Source: Sapria himalayana
Taxonomy: Eukaryota; Streptophyta; Magnoliopsida; Malpighiales; Rafflesiaceae
DNA: 64,000 nt
Direction of reading: 5' to 3'
NCBI GenBank assembly: GCA_029783825.1
Contig: JAREIK010010296.1
Span: 59,022 to 123,021 of the forward strand
Numbering within the stretch: the first letter of the stretch is position 1; each line of letters begins with the position of its first letter. Below, piece after piece: positions 1 through 10,528 of this stretch. A program made the translations under genes and the position numbers. The notes beneath the pieces were generated by a model. The model was not told where the DNA came from and did no database searches. It saw only the letters and a list, made by a program, of their open reading frames with translations.

Positions 1-357
1 GTGTATATATACATATATACTATCATTTCACCAGTTACATATATTATTGTAGTATTATATGTACATATAAATTGAGTATATATGCACATATATACAATAG
101 TATTATATGTGCATATATACTCATAATATTTGTACATATAATACTGTAGAATTATATGTACTTATATACTAAGTATATATGTATATATACTATAGTATAT
201 ATGTAGATATACTGAGTATATATGTACGTATATACTATAGTATTATATGTGCATATATACTCAGTATACACGTAAATATATACTCAATATATACGTACTT
301 ATATACTAAGTATATTTGTACATATATACTTTAGTATTATATGTACACATATATAAT
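1..357. repeat. Palindromic ATAT/GTAC minisatellite (copy B)
   Basis: Degenerate tandem repeats of a roughly 20-base unit, TATATGTACATATATAC followed by T(C/A)AGTA or TATAGTA. The unit is close to its own reverse complement around GTAC, so the array can form hairpins. The same repeat recurs at ten other places in the window, always at the same location of this CACTA family, which makes it part of the element rather than random simple sequence. Confidence 0.85.
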
Positions 358-738
358 CACATAGCCTTAGATGACACAAAATTGTAACAAATTAGTATTA
401 TCCCATTTCTACTACACAAAGATGACACCAAACTTCACTATCAACATAAATAATAAATGTGGAGATTTTTTAAATTTAGTAAAATATCTCTAAAAAGTCT
501 TCAAGGAAAACCTGGAAGACAAGACACAAGTTAGGCTTGGTACATCAAAGTACACATCTTGCCTCTCCACAACCAAAACTCTCTTATTCCCAAGGCTCAT
601 ATGGGTGTTGCTCTGCCTCGCCATGACTGAGCTAGCAAGCTAACAAAAGAACTGGCAGTGAAAAATAGAGACATATCGTCAGCAACTATAACCATCAAAA
701 AATCAATAAGAAACTTGAACATAGAATAATGGAGCACG
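358..738 (-). other. CACTA variable segment (copy B, distal), split by the hAT insertion
   Basis: It begins with the conserved junction seen in all copies (ATCACATAGCCTTAGATGACAC, compare 7214, 21135 and 61505). After it comes sequence shared only with copy D (AGGAAAACCTGGAAGACAAG). On the - strand a 43-codon reading frame starts at 624 (MARQSNTHMSLGNKRVLVVE...) and ends at 493. It contains CTTGTCTTCCAG/GTTTTCC, which resembles a splice junction. I do not recognise the protein. It may be a captured host fragment or element sequence; too short to decide. Confidence 0.45.
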
Positions 739-746
739 CTACCAGG
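739..746. repeat. hAT target-site duplication, left (CTACCAGG)
   Basis: CTACCAGG directly precedes the left terminal repeat and is repeated exactly at 4311-4318. Eight bases is the duplication length expected of hAT elements. Confidence 0.95.
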
Positions 747-1376
747 TAGAGGTGTCAAACAGGCCGGCACGGCACTGCACGGTTAGTATATAGGTGGGCA
801 CGCCTTGGCCATACAGGCCAGGCGGCACGGCCGGGCAGGCGGGAGCCGCAACGCGGGACCGGGTCAACCGGGGTCCGTGTCCGTGAGGCCTCACGGTCAC
901 GGCCTCACGGGCTAATGGCAAATTAGAATTTTTTTTTTTTGAAAATTTTTTGATTAAGTAACCGTATAGAGTATTAGTAATAATTAAAAAATATAATTTT
1001 TTGTAAAAATTATAAAACTTAAAATTAAATAAAACAAACAAATATTAGAAAAAAAATTTTTTATCAAATTCAATTAAGTTTAGCTTTTTTTATTATTATA
1101 ATTTATTAATTATATATTAATATTTAAAGTTATTAATTTTTAAAATAAAATTTAAATCGTAAAATAATAAATAAATACATTAAGTTAGTAAAAATTAAAA
1201 TTAAAAAAAAATTAAACTACACAAATGAAAAATTACCAATCATGCTTTTGAAACCAATAGTCCGAACAAAACAAGTATAAGTTTCAACACAACGTATGAT
1301 ACAAAGTACAAACAAAGTGTATAAATAAAATAAATAAAAAAACATCGAAAAAAAAGAGCAGATGAGCTCATGAGCA
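747..1376. other. hAT 3' side: GC-rich subterminal repeats and AT-rich 3' untranslated region
   Basis: 747-915 holds the terminal repeat and clustered CGGCACGG-type motifs, typical of transposase-binding subterminal repeats in hAT elements. 916-1376 is A/T-rich with no recognisable gene. On the - strand, AATAAA-like signals (TTTATT on +) near 1087-1110 could serve as the polyadenylation signal of the transposase gene. Confidence 0.6.
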
Positions 1377-3500
1377 TCAATCGTCAAGCAGCATATAAAG
1401 AGAATCATCAGCCGCAACATCAAGATCAGTATCATATGTATCATCATCATTGGCAATCAGCTCCTCCGCCATCGTAGTGGATGTGGATGCGACTGCAGTG
1501 TCTGTCACAGTCCCAGCTTCAACACGATCAGTGATGCTAAATCTCGATTCCTCCCAATTCTTCAAACATGCCAAGGCATCAACCATATCTGGACGTAATC
1601 TCGATCTCCTATCCGAAATCACGTTCACTGCAACAGAAAAAGCAGACTCCGATGCTACGCTCGACACCGGAGGAGTCAGTAGATCCCGTGCCATCCTAGA
1701 TAGCACGGGATAGGTGGGCTCATATGATTTCCACCACTGTAATAAATCAAGATTTTTATTATCAGAAGGTGATAGGATTGAGAAGTAATCAGTATCTAAG
1801 TACCGAGACAGCTCGCTCCTATGTGATGGTCCACCCCTACGTTTCCCCCTCGCTAGGTTAATGGAATAATCATCATCTCCGAACAAGGTATCAGTATCCG
1901 TAATCACAGTTTCACCACAACCACCACCATACCTAGTATCGTAGTATGTGAACAGGTCTGTCAACTTCTCGTAAATGAATGCTTCAGGTGGCTCTTCCAG
2001 GTTCATGCACGAGGAAATGAAAGTTAGGGTGTTTTCAACCCCTTCCACCTTAGCCCTAGGGTCCATGCATGATGCGAGGCAATAAAGAGATGGAATGGTG
2101 GACCAGTACTTCAGGTACTTGGTCTCCATCTCTGCAACCATATGGCTAAGCATCGGGTCCGCTCGATACTTCCTAAACATGCTACTAATGTTGCATATGC
2201 AACAGAGTGCAATGCAAGTGGTGGGCGTATAAACCGACGAACACATGTTCGTCGTGTCATAAAATATCTTCAGGAATTTCATAAATGAAATTCCTGAAGC
2301 CCAGTCAGTGTCGTCAATAATAAGTTCGCCACTCTTACTATTGAAGTAGTCGGATATCACATGTTCGTATCCAACACATGATTCCAACATCAGGTACGTG
2401 TAATTCCAACGATGTCTCACATCTGATTGGAATTTCTTCTTCTTATGATTCGCAGACAAACAGAGATTACCAAACTCTTGTAGTCTACGAGGAGTGCGAA
2501 TATACTTGAGTGCATTGCGTATATTTTCCAACGCGGGGGAACAGACCTTCATACCCGCTTGAACTATCAGGTTAATAACATGACACATGCATCTGACATG
2601 AAAGATCTCTCCTAATGGTGCGTCTCTAATATTCCTAACAAACATATTGATCGCTACTCCATTATTCGCAGCATTATCGAAAGTGACACTAAAAATTTTA
2701 TTTTGAATTTTATATTCCCTAAATATTTTCATCATACACTCAAAAATGGTCGGGCCATCATGAGGATGAAGAATCTCAGTGAATCCTAATATTTTTTTAT
2801 TGATTGTCCACTTAGAATCTACATAGTGACTCGTGAGACATGCATAAGAAGAATCATCGTGACATGTCCATATATCGGACGTCACGAACACCACTCCACT
2901 ATATGCCAAAAATTCCTTAATTATTTTTTGTTTTTCTAACTTATATATCTTTAGTATGTCACTCCTAGATGTGGACCTAGGAATCCTACGATAGGATGGC
3001 TGAAAATAAGTCTGCATGATGCGCACTACCCTCGGTTCTTCCGAAAATCTGATCGAAAGACCCATCAATGTGATGAGCCTGGCCATGCCGTCCCTACCCA
3101 ACTCGCTGGAGTATACGAAGGGAGTAAACTTTGAGACTGAACTCGATCCAGTCTCAAAAAATGTAGTGCCAAGTTGGGTTTGCCTAGGATCTAAGGGTCC
3201 ATGTTTTTTGGAGCATATTTCAGCATGCCTCTTGAGGTGCCCAGTCCCACATGTACTCTTGCATGTTAAAAGTCTCATACAATATTTGCACTGTGCCATT
3301 TCAAGTTCCTCACCACTAACATTTACTTGTGTTATGATTTTAAAATGTGTCCAAACTACTGAAGTCCTCTTAGTTTTTTGTTTTTTAGAACTTTGGGTCG
3401 AGACGATAGGAGAAACCAAAGTTTCAGGAGCCACAGACGTCTGTGTAACACTAACATTTTCATTTTCCAAATTTAAATACGTGTCAGGTGTATTTGTCAT
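1377..3500 (-). CDS. hAT transposase with BED zinc finger, intact, 707 aa
   Basis: This is the enzyme that cuts and reinserts hAT elements and acts in the nucleus. The BED-type zinc finger is at about residues 48-98 (C71, C74, H88, then H92 or C96). The RNase H-like catalytic core shows D209 in VTSDIW and D275 in VTFDNAANN. The hAT CxxH motif is C304/H307 in RCMCHVINL, and the conserved RHRWNYTYLML segment is at about 362-372. MDPRAK follows at 480-485. The C-terminal dimerisation domain (hATC) is at about 563-650, with PVSSVASESAFS. Length is normal for plant BED-hAT transposases and there is no stop or frameshift. One oddity: after SAFS most relatives have a glycine/arginine-containing stretch (TGGRV-like), whereas this copy has VAVNVIS, which may weaken activity. 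Start chosen because MTNTPDT follows a CT-rich leader and is the first ATG of the frame. GC content near 45% contrasts with its surroundings. Confidence 0.93.
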   Translation of the reverse strand: MTNTPDTYLNLENENVSVTQTSVAPETLVSPIVSTQSSKKQKTKRTSVVWTHFKIITQVNVSGEELEMAQCKYCMRLLTCKSTCGTGHLKRHAEICSKKHGPLDPRQTQLGTTFFETGSSSVSKFTPFVYSSELGRDGMARLITLMGLSIRFSEEPRVVRIMQTYFQPSYRRIPRSTSRSDILKIYKLEKQKIIKEFLAYSGVVFVTSDIWTCHDDSSYACLTSHYVDSKWTINKKILGFTEILHPHDGPTIFECMMKIFREYKIQNKIFSVTFDNAANNGVAINMFVRNIRDAPLGEIFHVRCMCHVINLIVQAGMKVCSPALENIRNALKYIRTPRRLQEFGNLCLSANHKKKKFQSDVRHRWNYTYLMLESCVGYEHVISDYFNSKSGELIIDDTDWASGISFMKFLKIFYDTTNMCSSVYTPTTCIALCCICNISSMFRKYRADPMLSHMVAEMETKYLKYWSTIPSLYCLASCMDPRAKVEGVENTLTFISSCMNLEEPPEAFIYEKLTDLFTYYDTRYGGGCGETVITDTDTLFGDDDYSINLARGKRRGGPSHRSELSRYLDTDYFSILSPSDNKNLDLLQWWKSYEPTYPVLSRMARDLLTPPVSSVASESAFSVAVNVISDRRSRLRPDMVDALACLKNWEESRFSITDRVEAGTVTDTAVASTSTTMAEELIANDDDTYDTDLDVAADDSLYMLLDD

Positions 3501-4074
3501 TTTTTAATTTTTGTAAGTTTTCTAGAGAGAGAAGCTTTAGAGAGAGAAAGTATAAAAAAACGTAAAATATATTACCTGGTAAAAGCAATGAGGTCAGTCA
3601 CGTGCAAGGTGCACTGCAGGAAGCTCTGATGTTCAAAACTCAAGTTGAGTTTCACAAAAATCCAAGCCGAAATCAAAATCACGAGGCCCGAGAGAGAGAT
3701 GCACGGTTTATGTAAGAGAGAGAAAGTATTGAGAGGTTTTATGTTTTTGAAAAACATAAATGTTATAGGGAGGGGGGTAGAATTTATAGGCTAAAGAATG
3801 TTTTTTTTTATAAAAAAAGATATTTTTTTATTATTTTTTTGAAATTTTTTAAGATTTTTAAGGGGCAGAATCACGAGGACCGTTGGATTCTGCCCCCTAG
3901 CCGTTGGAGGTGAATCCAAGGGCTGAAAATCGGTGAAGTTTGAATTTTTTTTTTTTGCCGTTGGAATTGCTTGGATCGGGACTCGGGTTTTGGCAGAAAA
4001 GACCGCGGGTCGGGTCTGATTGGACCCGACCCGCGGTCTTTTTACCGGGGGGGGGGGGGGGGAGACAGGTCACA
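3501..4074 (-). promoter_or_regulatory. hAT transposase leader and promoter region with a perfect 20-bp hairpin
   Basis: Reading on -, the leader contains CTCTCT-rich tracts. A possible 5'UTR intron has donor ACCAG/GTAATA near 3575 and a CT-rich acceptor ending CTCTAG near 3521. Upstream, 3997-4016 and 4023-4042 form a perfect 20-base inverted repeat (AAAAGACCGCGGGTCGGGTC) around a 6-base loop. The same block, less perfect, occurs in the 513-bp relative near 28077-28120. A run of 16 G lies at 4047-4062. Conservation of the leader in the fragment at 59277-60117 supports its belonging to the element. Confidence 0.6.
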
Positions 4075-4310
4075 ACTCATGCCATGCGGCCCACGCCACA
4101 CGTGGCACGCCGCCAGTGCCATGCGTGCCTGCGTGAACCGGCACGGGATGGACCCGTGCCGGCGTGCCGTGCCAAGGCACGAGTCGTGCCGGGCCAGGCA
4201 TCGCACGGCACGGGATGAACTTAACCCGGGCACGGCATGGGCCCAGGCACGGCCGAACCGTGCCGTGCCTCGTGCAGGGCCAGGCCGGCCCGACACGTTT
4301 GACACCTCTA
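4075..4310. other. hAT 5' side: GC-rich subterminal repeats and right terminal repeat
   Basis: Many GGCACGGC/GCCGTGCC motifs in direct and inverted orientation, ending in GGCCGGCCCGACACGTTTGACACCTCTA split as subterminal block plus 14-base terminal repeat. All translated frames here are by-products of the repeats and are not annotated. Confidence 0.75.
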
Positions 4311-4318
4311 CTACCAGG
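4311..4318. repeat. hAT target-site duplication, right (CTACCAGG)
   Basis: Exact copy of 739-746. Confidence 0.95.
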
Positions 4319-4689
4319 CTCATGTGCAACACAAGATGATGAAAATATTTTTTGAATAAAAATTTTAAATAATTGCAATTTACACAACCCTTGTTTTACA
4401 TAGTTAAAAAAAATATAACAAAATATTAATGCATCTTCTTCATCAATGTATCTAATGATTGTACATTAAGTATAATCTATCCGTGAAATTGACATTGTTT
4501 TCTCTTCCCTTGCTCCTCTCATCACCATCTTTCTGTTGTGACAAAGATATCATAGTCACGGGGCATCATGTCTAGTGAAAAATCCCTTCACTTCTACAAG
4601 CTTCGTTTGGAGAACATTGTGGTACCATATCTGTATAAAAATTAAAGCAGTCTATCACCTCAAAATTAATAATTAAAAAAAGTTATGTT
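4319..4689 (-). other. CACTA terminal exon / 3'UTR module (copy B)
   Basis: Collinear with 5440-5770 (A), 60451-60820 (D) and, inverted, the three modules of copy C. Landmarks are CATCAATGTATCT, CTTCTACAAGCTTCGT and GTACCATAT, followed by AAAAGTTATGTTTTGATAAATATATAATACT. In + orientation in C it follows an acceptor-like TTTGTACAG and ends with an AATAAA-like signal, so it is probably the last exon or 3'UTR of the element's transcript. Open reading is not conserved among copies, which favours an untranslated role. Confidence 0.6.
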
Positions 4690-5028
4690 TTGATAAATAT
4701 ATAATACTATTTTATATATGAACATATATAATATAGTGTATATGCACATATATACTAGCATTTCACTTGTTATATATATTACTATAGTATATGTACATAT
4801 ATACTCAAGTGTAATATGTACATATAAACTGAGGACATATATACTTAGTATATATGTACATATAATACTGTAATATTATATGTACATATACTACAATATA
4901 TATGTCGATATACGAACTATATTTGTACATATATACTGTATTATATATGTAGATATATTGAGTATATATATACAGTTATACTATAGTATATATGTAGATA
5001 TACTAAGTAAATTTGTATATATATAATG
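4690..5028. repeat. Palindromic ATAT/GTAC minisatellite, left flank of copy A
   Basis: Same repeat as 1-357. It resumes in the same style at 18868 on the other side of copy A, which indicates that A inserted into this array. Confidence 0.8.
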
Positions 5029-5439
5029 CAATATACACAAAAATTCCAAATAGCTAAAGAAAATTCCCTAGCTAAATGGGGGGTTTCCATCGCTAAATGG
5101 GATATAACGATAGATTAATGACGAAGGCTTTCCCCTCTAAAATGCTCATTGCTAAAAATTAACGAGAGAAAGACTCCCTAACTAAAAATTTTTAGTAACG
5201 AAAAATCCTCTATCTAAAATAATGATTTCTCTAGTTAAATTAGCAAGTTAAAATCCCTAACTAAATTAGTAAGTGAAAAATTTCTAGCTAAATTAGCAAG
5301 GGAAAATCCCTAGCTATTTTCATCATAAAACTATTTTCAGAATTTTATTTTTTTTTTCAAAAAATTTAGTTAAAAAATTTATTATTTTTAGATTAAATTG
5401 AATAAAAACAGAAACTATAAACAATTTATATTTAACATA
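5029..5439. repeat. Copy A left terminal and subterminal repeats
   Basis: Terminal repeat, then about ten imperfect copies of TTAGCTAGGGA or its complement (CCCTAGCTAAAT, CTCTAGTTAAATTAGCAAG). Such arrays bind the CACTA regulatory protein (TnpA in En/Spm). The same block is at 60242-60450 and, inverted, 50251-50902. 5331-5439 is A/T-rich spacer with no gene. Confidence 0.7.
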
Positions 5440-5770
5440 AATTAAAATCATTTAATAAGTTATTCTGATAAAATATTTTACATAATTAATGAAAAAACAT
5501 CACAAAATTTTATTATATCTTATTCATCAATGTATCTGCCAGTAGTGTATACAATATAATCTATTCGTGCATTGACATTGCTTTACCTCCCTCAGCTCCT
5601 CTGATCACCATCTTTCTGCTGTGGCAAAGCTGTCTGAGTCGTAGTGCTTCATGTTTATTAAAAATCCCTTCAATTATACAAGCTTCGTATTGGGAACAAT
5701 GCAGTACCATATCTATATAAAATTTAAACCAATCAATAAAAATAAAATAAATAAATAAAAAAGTTATGTT
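5440..5770 (-). other. CACTA terminal exon / 3'UTR module (copy A)
   Basis: Collinear with 4319-4689 and 60451-60820: CATCAATGTATCT, CTCCTCTGATCACCATCTTT, TACAAGCTTCGTATTGGGAAC and AAAAAGTTATGTTTTGATAAATA in the same order. Confidence 0.6.
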
Positions 5771-6279
5771 TTGATAAATATATAATATTGTAGTATATGT
5801 ACATCTATACTGCAGTATATATGTACATATATATTAGCATTTCACTAGTTACATATATCACTAGAGTATATGTACATATAAACTACAGTATTATATGTAA
5901 ATATACTAAGTATATAAGTACGTATATACCGAGTATATATCTAGGTATATAATGAATATATTCGTAGGTATATACCAAGTTTATGCGTACATATATACCG
6001 AGTATATGCGTATGTATATACCAAGTATATGCTTACATATATACCAAGCATATGCGTACTTATATATCGAGTAAATGCATAAGTATATACCGAAGTATAT
6101 GTGCACGTCTATATCGAGTATATGCGTATGTCTATACCAAGTATATACGTACATCTATATTGAGTATATGCATACGTCAATACTGAGTTTATACATACAT
6201 TTATACCGAGTATATATGTATGTCTATATCGAGTATATACATATGTCTATACCGAGTATATACGTACATCTATACGAGG
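5771..6279. repeat. Palindromic minisatellite with diverged variants (copy A, outer array)
   Basis: Begins as the TATATGTACATATATAC repeat. From about 5900 it drifts to variants with GTATATGCGTA and CGAGTATATGC, more GC-bearing than elsewhere. Reading frames with YTKYIRTSIPS-like repeats here are consequences of the repeat. Confidence 0.8.
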
Positions 6280-6745
6280 CGACGAGCTACTTCTCCCAAA
6301 ATAGGACCCGATGTTCCTCCCGACACTTGTGGCCTATAAAAATCAGGTAATATTATATTTTAATTTCCAATTGAATACAGTTTTGTGAAATATAATATAA
6401 TTACATGATGCTACATGAGCATCATCATCATCATCCTAAGATCTTTTACAATTAGAACCAATCATTGCAGAACCTACAGCAAGAAAACTTATTTTCTCAT
6501 ACATACGCTTTGTACCAAGTGATAATTGCATATCTACACAATTACTAAGAGATTTAAGACTAACCTCTATCTACATGGCTGGGTTGGACTAGAATCATCT
6601 TCATGCCATGGTTTTGGGGAAGTTCTAATATCCATTGCTTTTATGACATGTATATGTAAGTAATGCACCATGATGGTCAGACCAACCCGAGCAATTATAT
6701 ATTCAAACGTGTGTGTGCGTAAGTATGTGTAAATGGGTGTGTATG
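6280..6745 (-). other. Copy A outer variable segment, gene-like but unrecognised
   Basis: Non-repetitive and noticeably less AT-rich, bounded on both sides by minisatellite. On - it reads like exons with intron borders. One open stretch ends MDIRTSPKPWHEDDSSPTQP near 6570. There are CTGTAG/GTTCTGC and TTTTATAG/GCCACAAGTG acceptor-like junctions, and a last open piece PQVSGGTSGPILGEVARRLV ends near 6280. I do not recognise the source. It occupies the same place as 19136-19760 in copy B, where the sequence is unrelated. A captured host gene fragment is plausible but unproven. Confidence 0.4.
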
Positions 6746-7225
6746 TATGACAATACATACATGTCTACGAATAAATATATGCCCCCACTTATGTATATAC
6801 TTGGCATATAAGTACATATATACTCAGTATATACGTACGTATATACTCGGTATATACGTACATATATGTTCAATATTACGTAAATATATACTCGGTATAT
6901 ACGTACATATATACCCAGTATATATGTACGTATATACTCAGTATGTATGCATGTATATACCAAGTATAAAGTACGTATATACTATAGTATATAAGTATGT
7001 ATATATCATGTATATATGTGCGTATGTACTATAGTATATATGTATGTATATACTGAATATATACATACATATATACTCAATATATACAAAAATATAAACT
7101 CGGTTTATACGTACATATATACTCAGTATATATGTACGTTTATACTCTGCATATACATACATATATACTACAGTATATATGTATGTATATACTATAGTAT
7201 TATATGTACGTATATATAATTATAT
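6746..7225. repeat. Palindromic ATAT/GTAC minisatellite (copy A, inner array)
   Basis: More regular than the outer array, with units of about 20 bases such as TATATACGTACATATATACTCAG. It ends at the conserved TATATAGCCTCAAATGACAC junction. Confidence 0.85.
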
Positions 7226-7890
7226 AGCCTCAAATGACACACACACACACATGTACTTTCATGCAAATACACATACCATCAAAGACAAAAGAAGGATATA
7301 ATCTAGGGCTTAAAAAACACACATATAGGTCTCTCAGGCATTGGTCAGCATCATCTTGTTCTTTTTTCTCTAGTACTCCACGCAGATAGAGAACATTGTT
7401 ACACCTTCGAATGGAGCATAACATAGTACATTTACAAATCAATAAAGAACCCAACACTATGTCACTGATAAATAGATAGACTAGCACATGCAACACCAAC
7501 TGCCTTTTGCTAGAAATTTTACATAACAAGATAATCATGAGCTTATTTTAAAATTACCGAATTAAGATTACTCCAAGATTTCTAGTCAACTGCCCATCAA
7601 GAAATTCTTCTGTGTTTCCCAGCTTCAAGCATCAGTCCATGGTTAATTATAAAAAAGTTAGAAAGTACCAAATAAAAGGGAAATGGAAGTTGAAATGACA
7701 ACAGGCTACATGGTAATGAATTTTTTTACACATGTACGCTCATTTAGGAATCATATTAGCTATTAACATTTTAACAGTTTAATTCCACTGATGATTGATA
7801 AAAAGCAGTAATAGTTCTGAACTGTGACAACAAAGATGTGCACAAAATCAATGTGCCAAGACCAAACCTGCATTAGTGTGGGACCAGAAT
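7226..7890 (-). other. Copy A inner variable segment, possible captured exon
   Basis: Starts after the family junction with a short (AC)n run. On - an open frame of 102 codons (7538-7230) contains RCNNVLYLRGVLEKKEQDDA and DQCLRDLYVCFLSPRLYP, not repetitive and not found in B, C or D at this place. I do not recognise it. From about 7740 the sequence is again shared with copy B (GCTATTAACATTT, AGTTTAATTC). Confidence 0.4.
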
Positions 7891-8422
7891 TTTTTTATTC
7901 ATCACATAGCTTCAGAAGCTATGGTGCTGTTCCTACCACCAGGAGGACCAGCCAAGCCTTTTACATACCTATATTAGGCTAAAACTCTACTCAAAATATT
8001 CGAGGACACCCAAACATATCATAGATATATAAAAATAGTAATTATAAACATGAACAAACACAAATCTAAGTTGATAGTCATAAATTTCAACAAATATCTA
8101 AAAGATGTCAAGCAATAAAGTTTAGAGAGAAAGAGAGTGTAAAAATAAAATATTTCAGAAATAATTAAGATAATAGAAGCTCAGCCTCTTTTTGATACAG
8201 CTGAAATTTGTAAATATGGAACCCATGTATTAGAAAAACCTTGCAATGTCTGAATGCTTTGAATCAAATTTTTTTCGTGCGTCTCATATCAGATGTCCTG
8301 CAAAGATTCATTATTAGGTTAATCAGCAAAGGAAAGAACAAAACTAGAATATAAACAATTAAAACCTCCAAAATAATCTCATCATGTTTTGCTACACATA
8401 AACAAAAATCAAAAATAGTTAG
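7891..8422 (-). other. Copy A conserved 3' segment of the Transposase_24-type gene
   Basis: Shared with 21655-22290 (B), 61950-62560 (D) and 46731-47200 (C, +). Landmarks on + are GGGACCAGAATTTTTT, CCTATATTAGGCTAAAACTCT and the block downstream of the coding end. It probably holds the last introns and a small 3' exon; no protein is conserved. Confidence 0.5.
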
Positions 8423-10442
8423 GAAATAATTATGATGCGAAATCATCCCCATAATTAGTTGGTGATTTTGTGCAAGCCTCTCTTGTGAGGTTTTGCACCT
8501 GGATCTTAAACTGCTATCTATCACGTCAATTTCACTAACTGTGACTCCATATAGAACATCTACTATTGCATTACATTCTTAATTTCATTCATCTCATCAT
8601 TAATTTTTTTAATTTCTTGCATGTCTTACTTCAAATGATTAATCTGTTCATCCTTCACTTCTTTCATCTCCTACATTTCTTCCTCCTAATTAGTAATCTG
8701 CTCATCCTTCTCTTCTTTTATTTCATTCATTTCTTCCATCAAATGAGATATTTGCTCATCCTTCTCTTTCATTTCGATATCCATAACTTTAAAACATTCA
8801 TTTGTTTCCATTACTTATTGTTCGACAACCTCATCCACCATTGCTATGACAAATGTATTAAAAACATAACTACTATAATAAAATTATACTTCCTTCGAGC
8901 CAAAACCATACACTCACCACTTCTTATGACCTCTTATGGTCTCCAAATAGATAAGATCATAGTCAATTAGTTGAAGATGCATAGAACCTCAATTTTTTAA
9001 GAAGTAGCTGTCACACATTCCTCCATAAGTTCCTAAGATAAAATAGAAAAAAATACTATTCTAGATATACATAAAATAAATTAAATAGTTTGCATTCCAA
9101 ACAACATTCAAAATATATTATAGTATTATGAAATTCTATTAATATAACAGATTCTTACAGCAATCATCTGAGACTTGTTGTCAACAAATTGACCATCCAC
9201 TTTCTTCACATGCATCGTCTTGAATATCTCATAAAAATTAGGATCTCGACTCAATTCTTTCGCCTAGAATATGTATTTATTAAGTCATAAAATAACAAAT
9301 GATAAAAAATTTTAACAAAATTAATAAAATCACGCATAGATTTGATTTATTTGGACTATTAGGGCAACGACTAAATATATAAATGTTTAGAATTTTAAAA
9401 TTGTACCAAATCTCGAGCATGCTCAATGCTCGACTTTGGCCCTCCTGTGTGGTAAGACATTACTGTACCTAGTCCAGCTACCTCATTTCATTGATTTTTG
9501 CTAGCAATTTATAAATTTGTCTTCACATCTAGCTCCTCCAAATACCTAAGCTACCCAGGCTAGTCATCCTCGGACATAAATTCAAGCCTTTCTTTTATAT
9601 TCTTCAATTTATGGATAAAATGAGAATACCATTCCCCAGCTTTGCTCCCCCACGATGACTTTATCTTTCCATCAAATTTGTGTGCCCATGTGCATTGATT
9701 CTATATATAAAAATATCACAAAAGAATTTTTTTTAATAACAAGGACATAATTATTTACTGCTTGAATAATAACCAACATAATAGTTAACTAATTAGATAA
9801 TTAATTTTTTATTGTTTTGTTTCATTATTTTTTCTTGAAAGTCATTAAAATAAGACTATTTTGTCGATTTAGAAACTTTCTTCCATGAGAATACTTTAGA
9901 ATCAACCATTTTCTTGAAAGACTTTGTAATTATAACCAAAAACTTGTGAGATGGGATAAAACTATACAAATAAATAAATAATAATGAAAAAAAGCATAAA
10001 TAACTAAATATTAAAAACCACTAATAGTAACATCATGATTTTTTATTCAAGTAATATTTACATATTTTTTATCCCTCCCATCTTTAATCTCAATTACTAA
10101 CTTAGTACAGAATCCAAAGGAAGACATACCATTTGATAATGTCGATGGTTTTGTAAATGGGGGAAATATTATTGTAGAATGTGGTGTAGAAGATGGTGAT
10201 GGATCAAAAGTGTGTGTAGGAATGACAATTGGTGGTGGGCTTATATTTGATAAATGTGATAGTAAATGTGTCAATGATGGTCATGGTGATGAAAATAGAG
10301 ATAGTGATTGTGATGTTCAAGTCTAAATATGGTGGGTATGAGATGGTACTGAATTTGCAACATGGTGTAATATTCTAGATGAATTTAGTCCATTACTCCA
10401 TCCACTTCCACCTCCACCACAACCTTTATGATGAAAAACCAT
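8423..10442 (-). pseudogene. CACTA Transposase_24-type (TnpA-position) gene, decayed
   Basis: Second gene of the element, product expected to bind subterminal repeats and assist TNP2. Five exons can be traced on -. Exon 1, 10442-10062, is Gly-rich then Pro/Ser-rich (SPPPIVIPTHTFDPSPSSTP), with stops after SHTHHI. Exon 2 is about 9961-9834 (FIPSHKFLVIITKSFKKMVD), and its donor, AAG/GTAAAA in copy B, is destroyed. Exon 3 is about 9696-9411 (TWAHKFDGKIKSSW). Exon 4, 9263-9159, is clean (PNFYEIFKTMHVKKVDGQFVDNKSQMIA, in part) and carries the Transposase_24 signature ending FVDxxS. Exon 5 is 9032-8423, with a coiled coil built on an 18-residue EQITHLKEEMQEMKEEKD-like repeat. Stops in exons 1, 2, 3 and 5 make it a pseudogene. 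Exon borders are inferred by comparison with B and C. Confidence 0.75.
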
Positions 10443-10528
10443 ACATTTTAGAATAAAACAAACCAATAGATTTCAACAAAATATAGAAAGTCTTTGATAG
10501 TTTAATATTATAATACAATTATAATAGT

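Larger units (their letters stand above)
747..4310 (-). mobile_element. hAT DNA transposon, structurally complete (3564 bp)
   Basis: The ends are TAGAGGTGTCAAAC on the left and its reverse complement GTTTGACACCTCTA on the right, a 14-base perfect terminal inverted repeat. They are flanked by a perfect 8-base duplication (CTACCAGG). The subterminal regions are GC-rich with many GGCACGGC motifs in both orientations, in sharp contrast to the AT-rich surroundings. One uninterrupted transposase frame lies inside. It sits in copy B of the CACTA family, so it is younger than that element. An exact target duplication plus an open transposase suggests recent insertion and possible autonomy. Short relatives lie at 27850-28362 and 59277-60117. 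Confidence 0.95.

Noticed and set aside
3016..3507. 163-codon + strand frame within the hAT transposase
   Set aside because: Antisense shadow of the real gene on -, without any recognisable motif. The same applies to 1450-1713.
4042..4387. Several overlapping Arg/Pro/Gly-rich frames at the hAT right end (also 27782-28372 and 59248-59572)
   Set aside because: They come from repeated GGCACGGC motifs in the subterminal regions and overlap on both strands.
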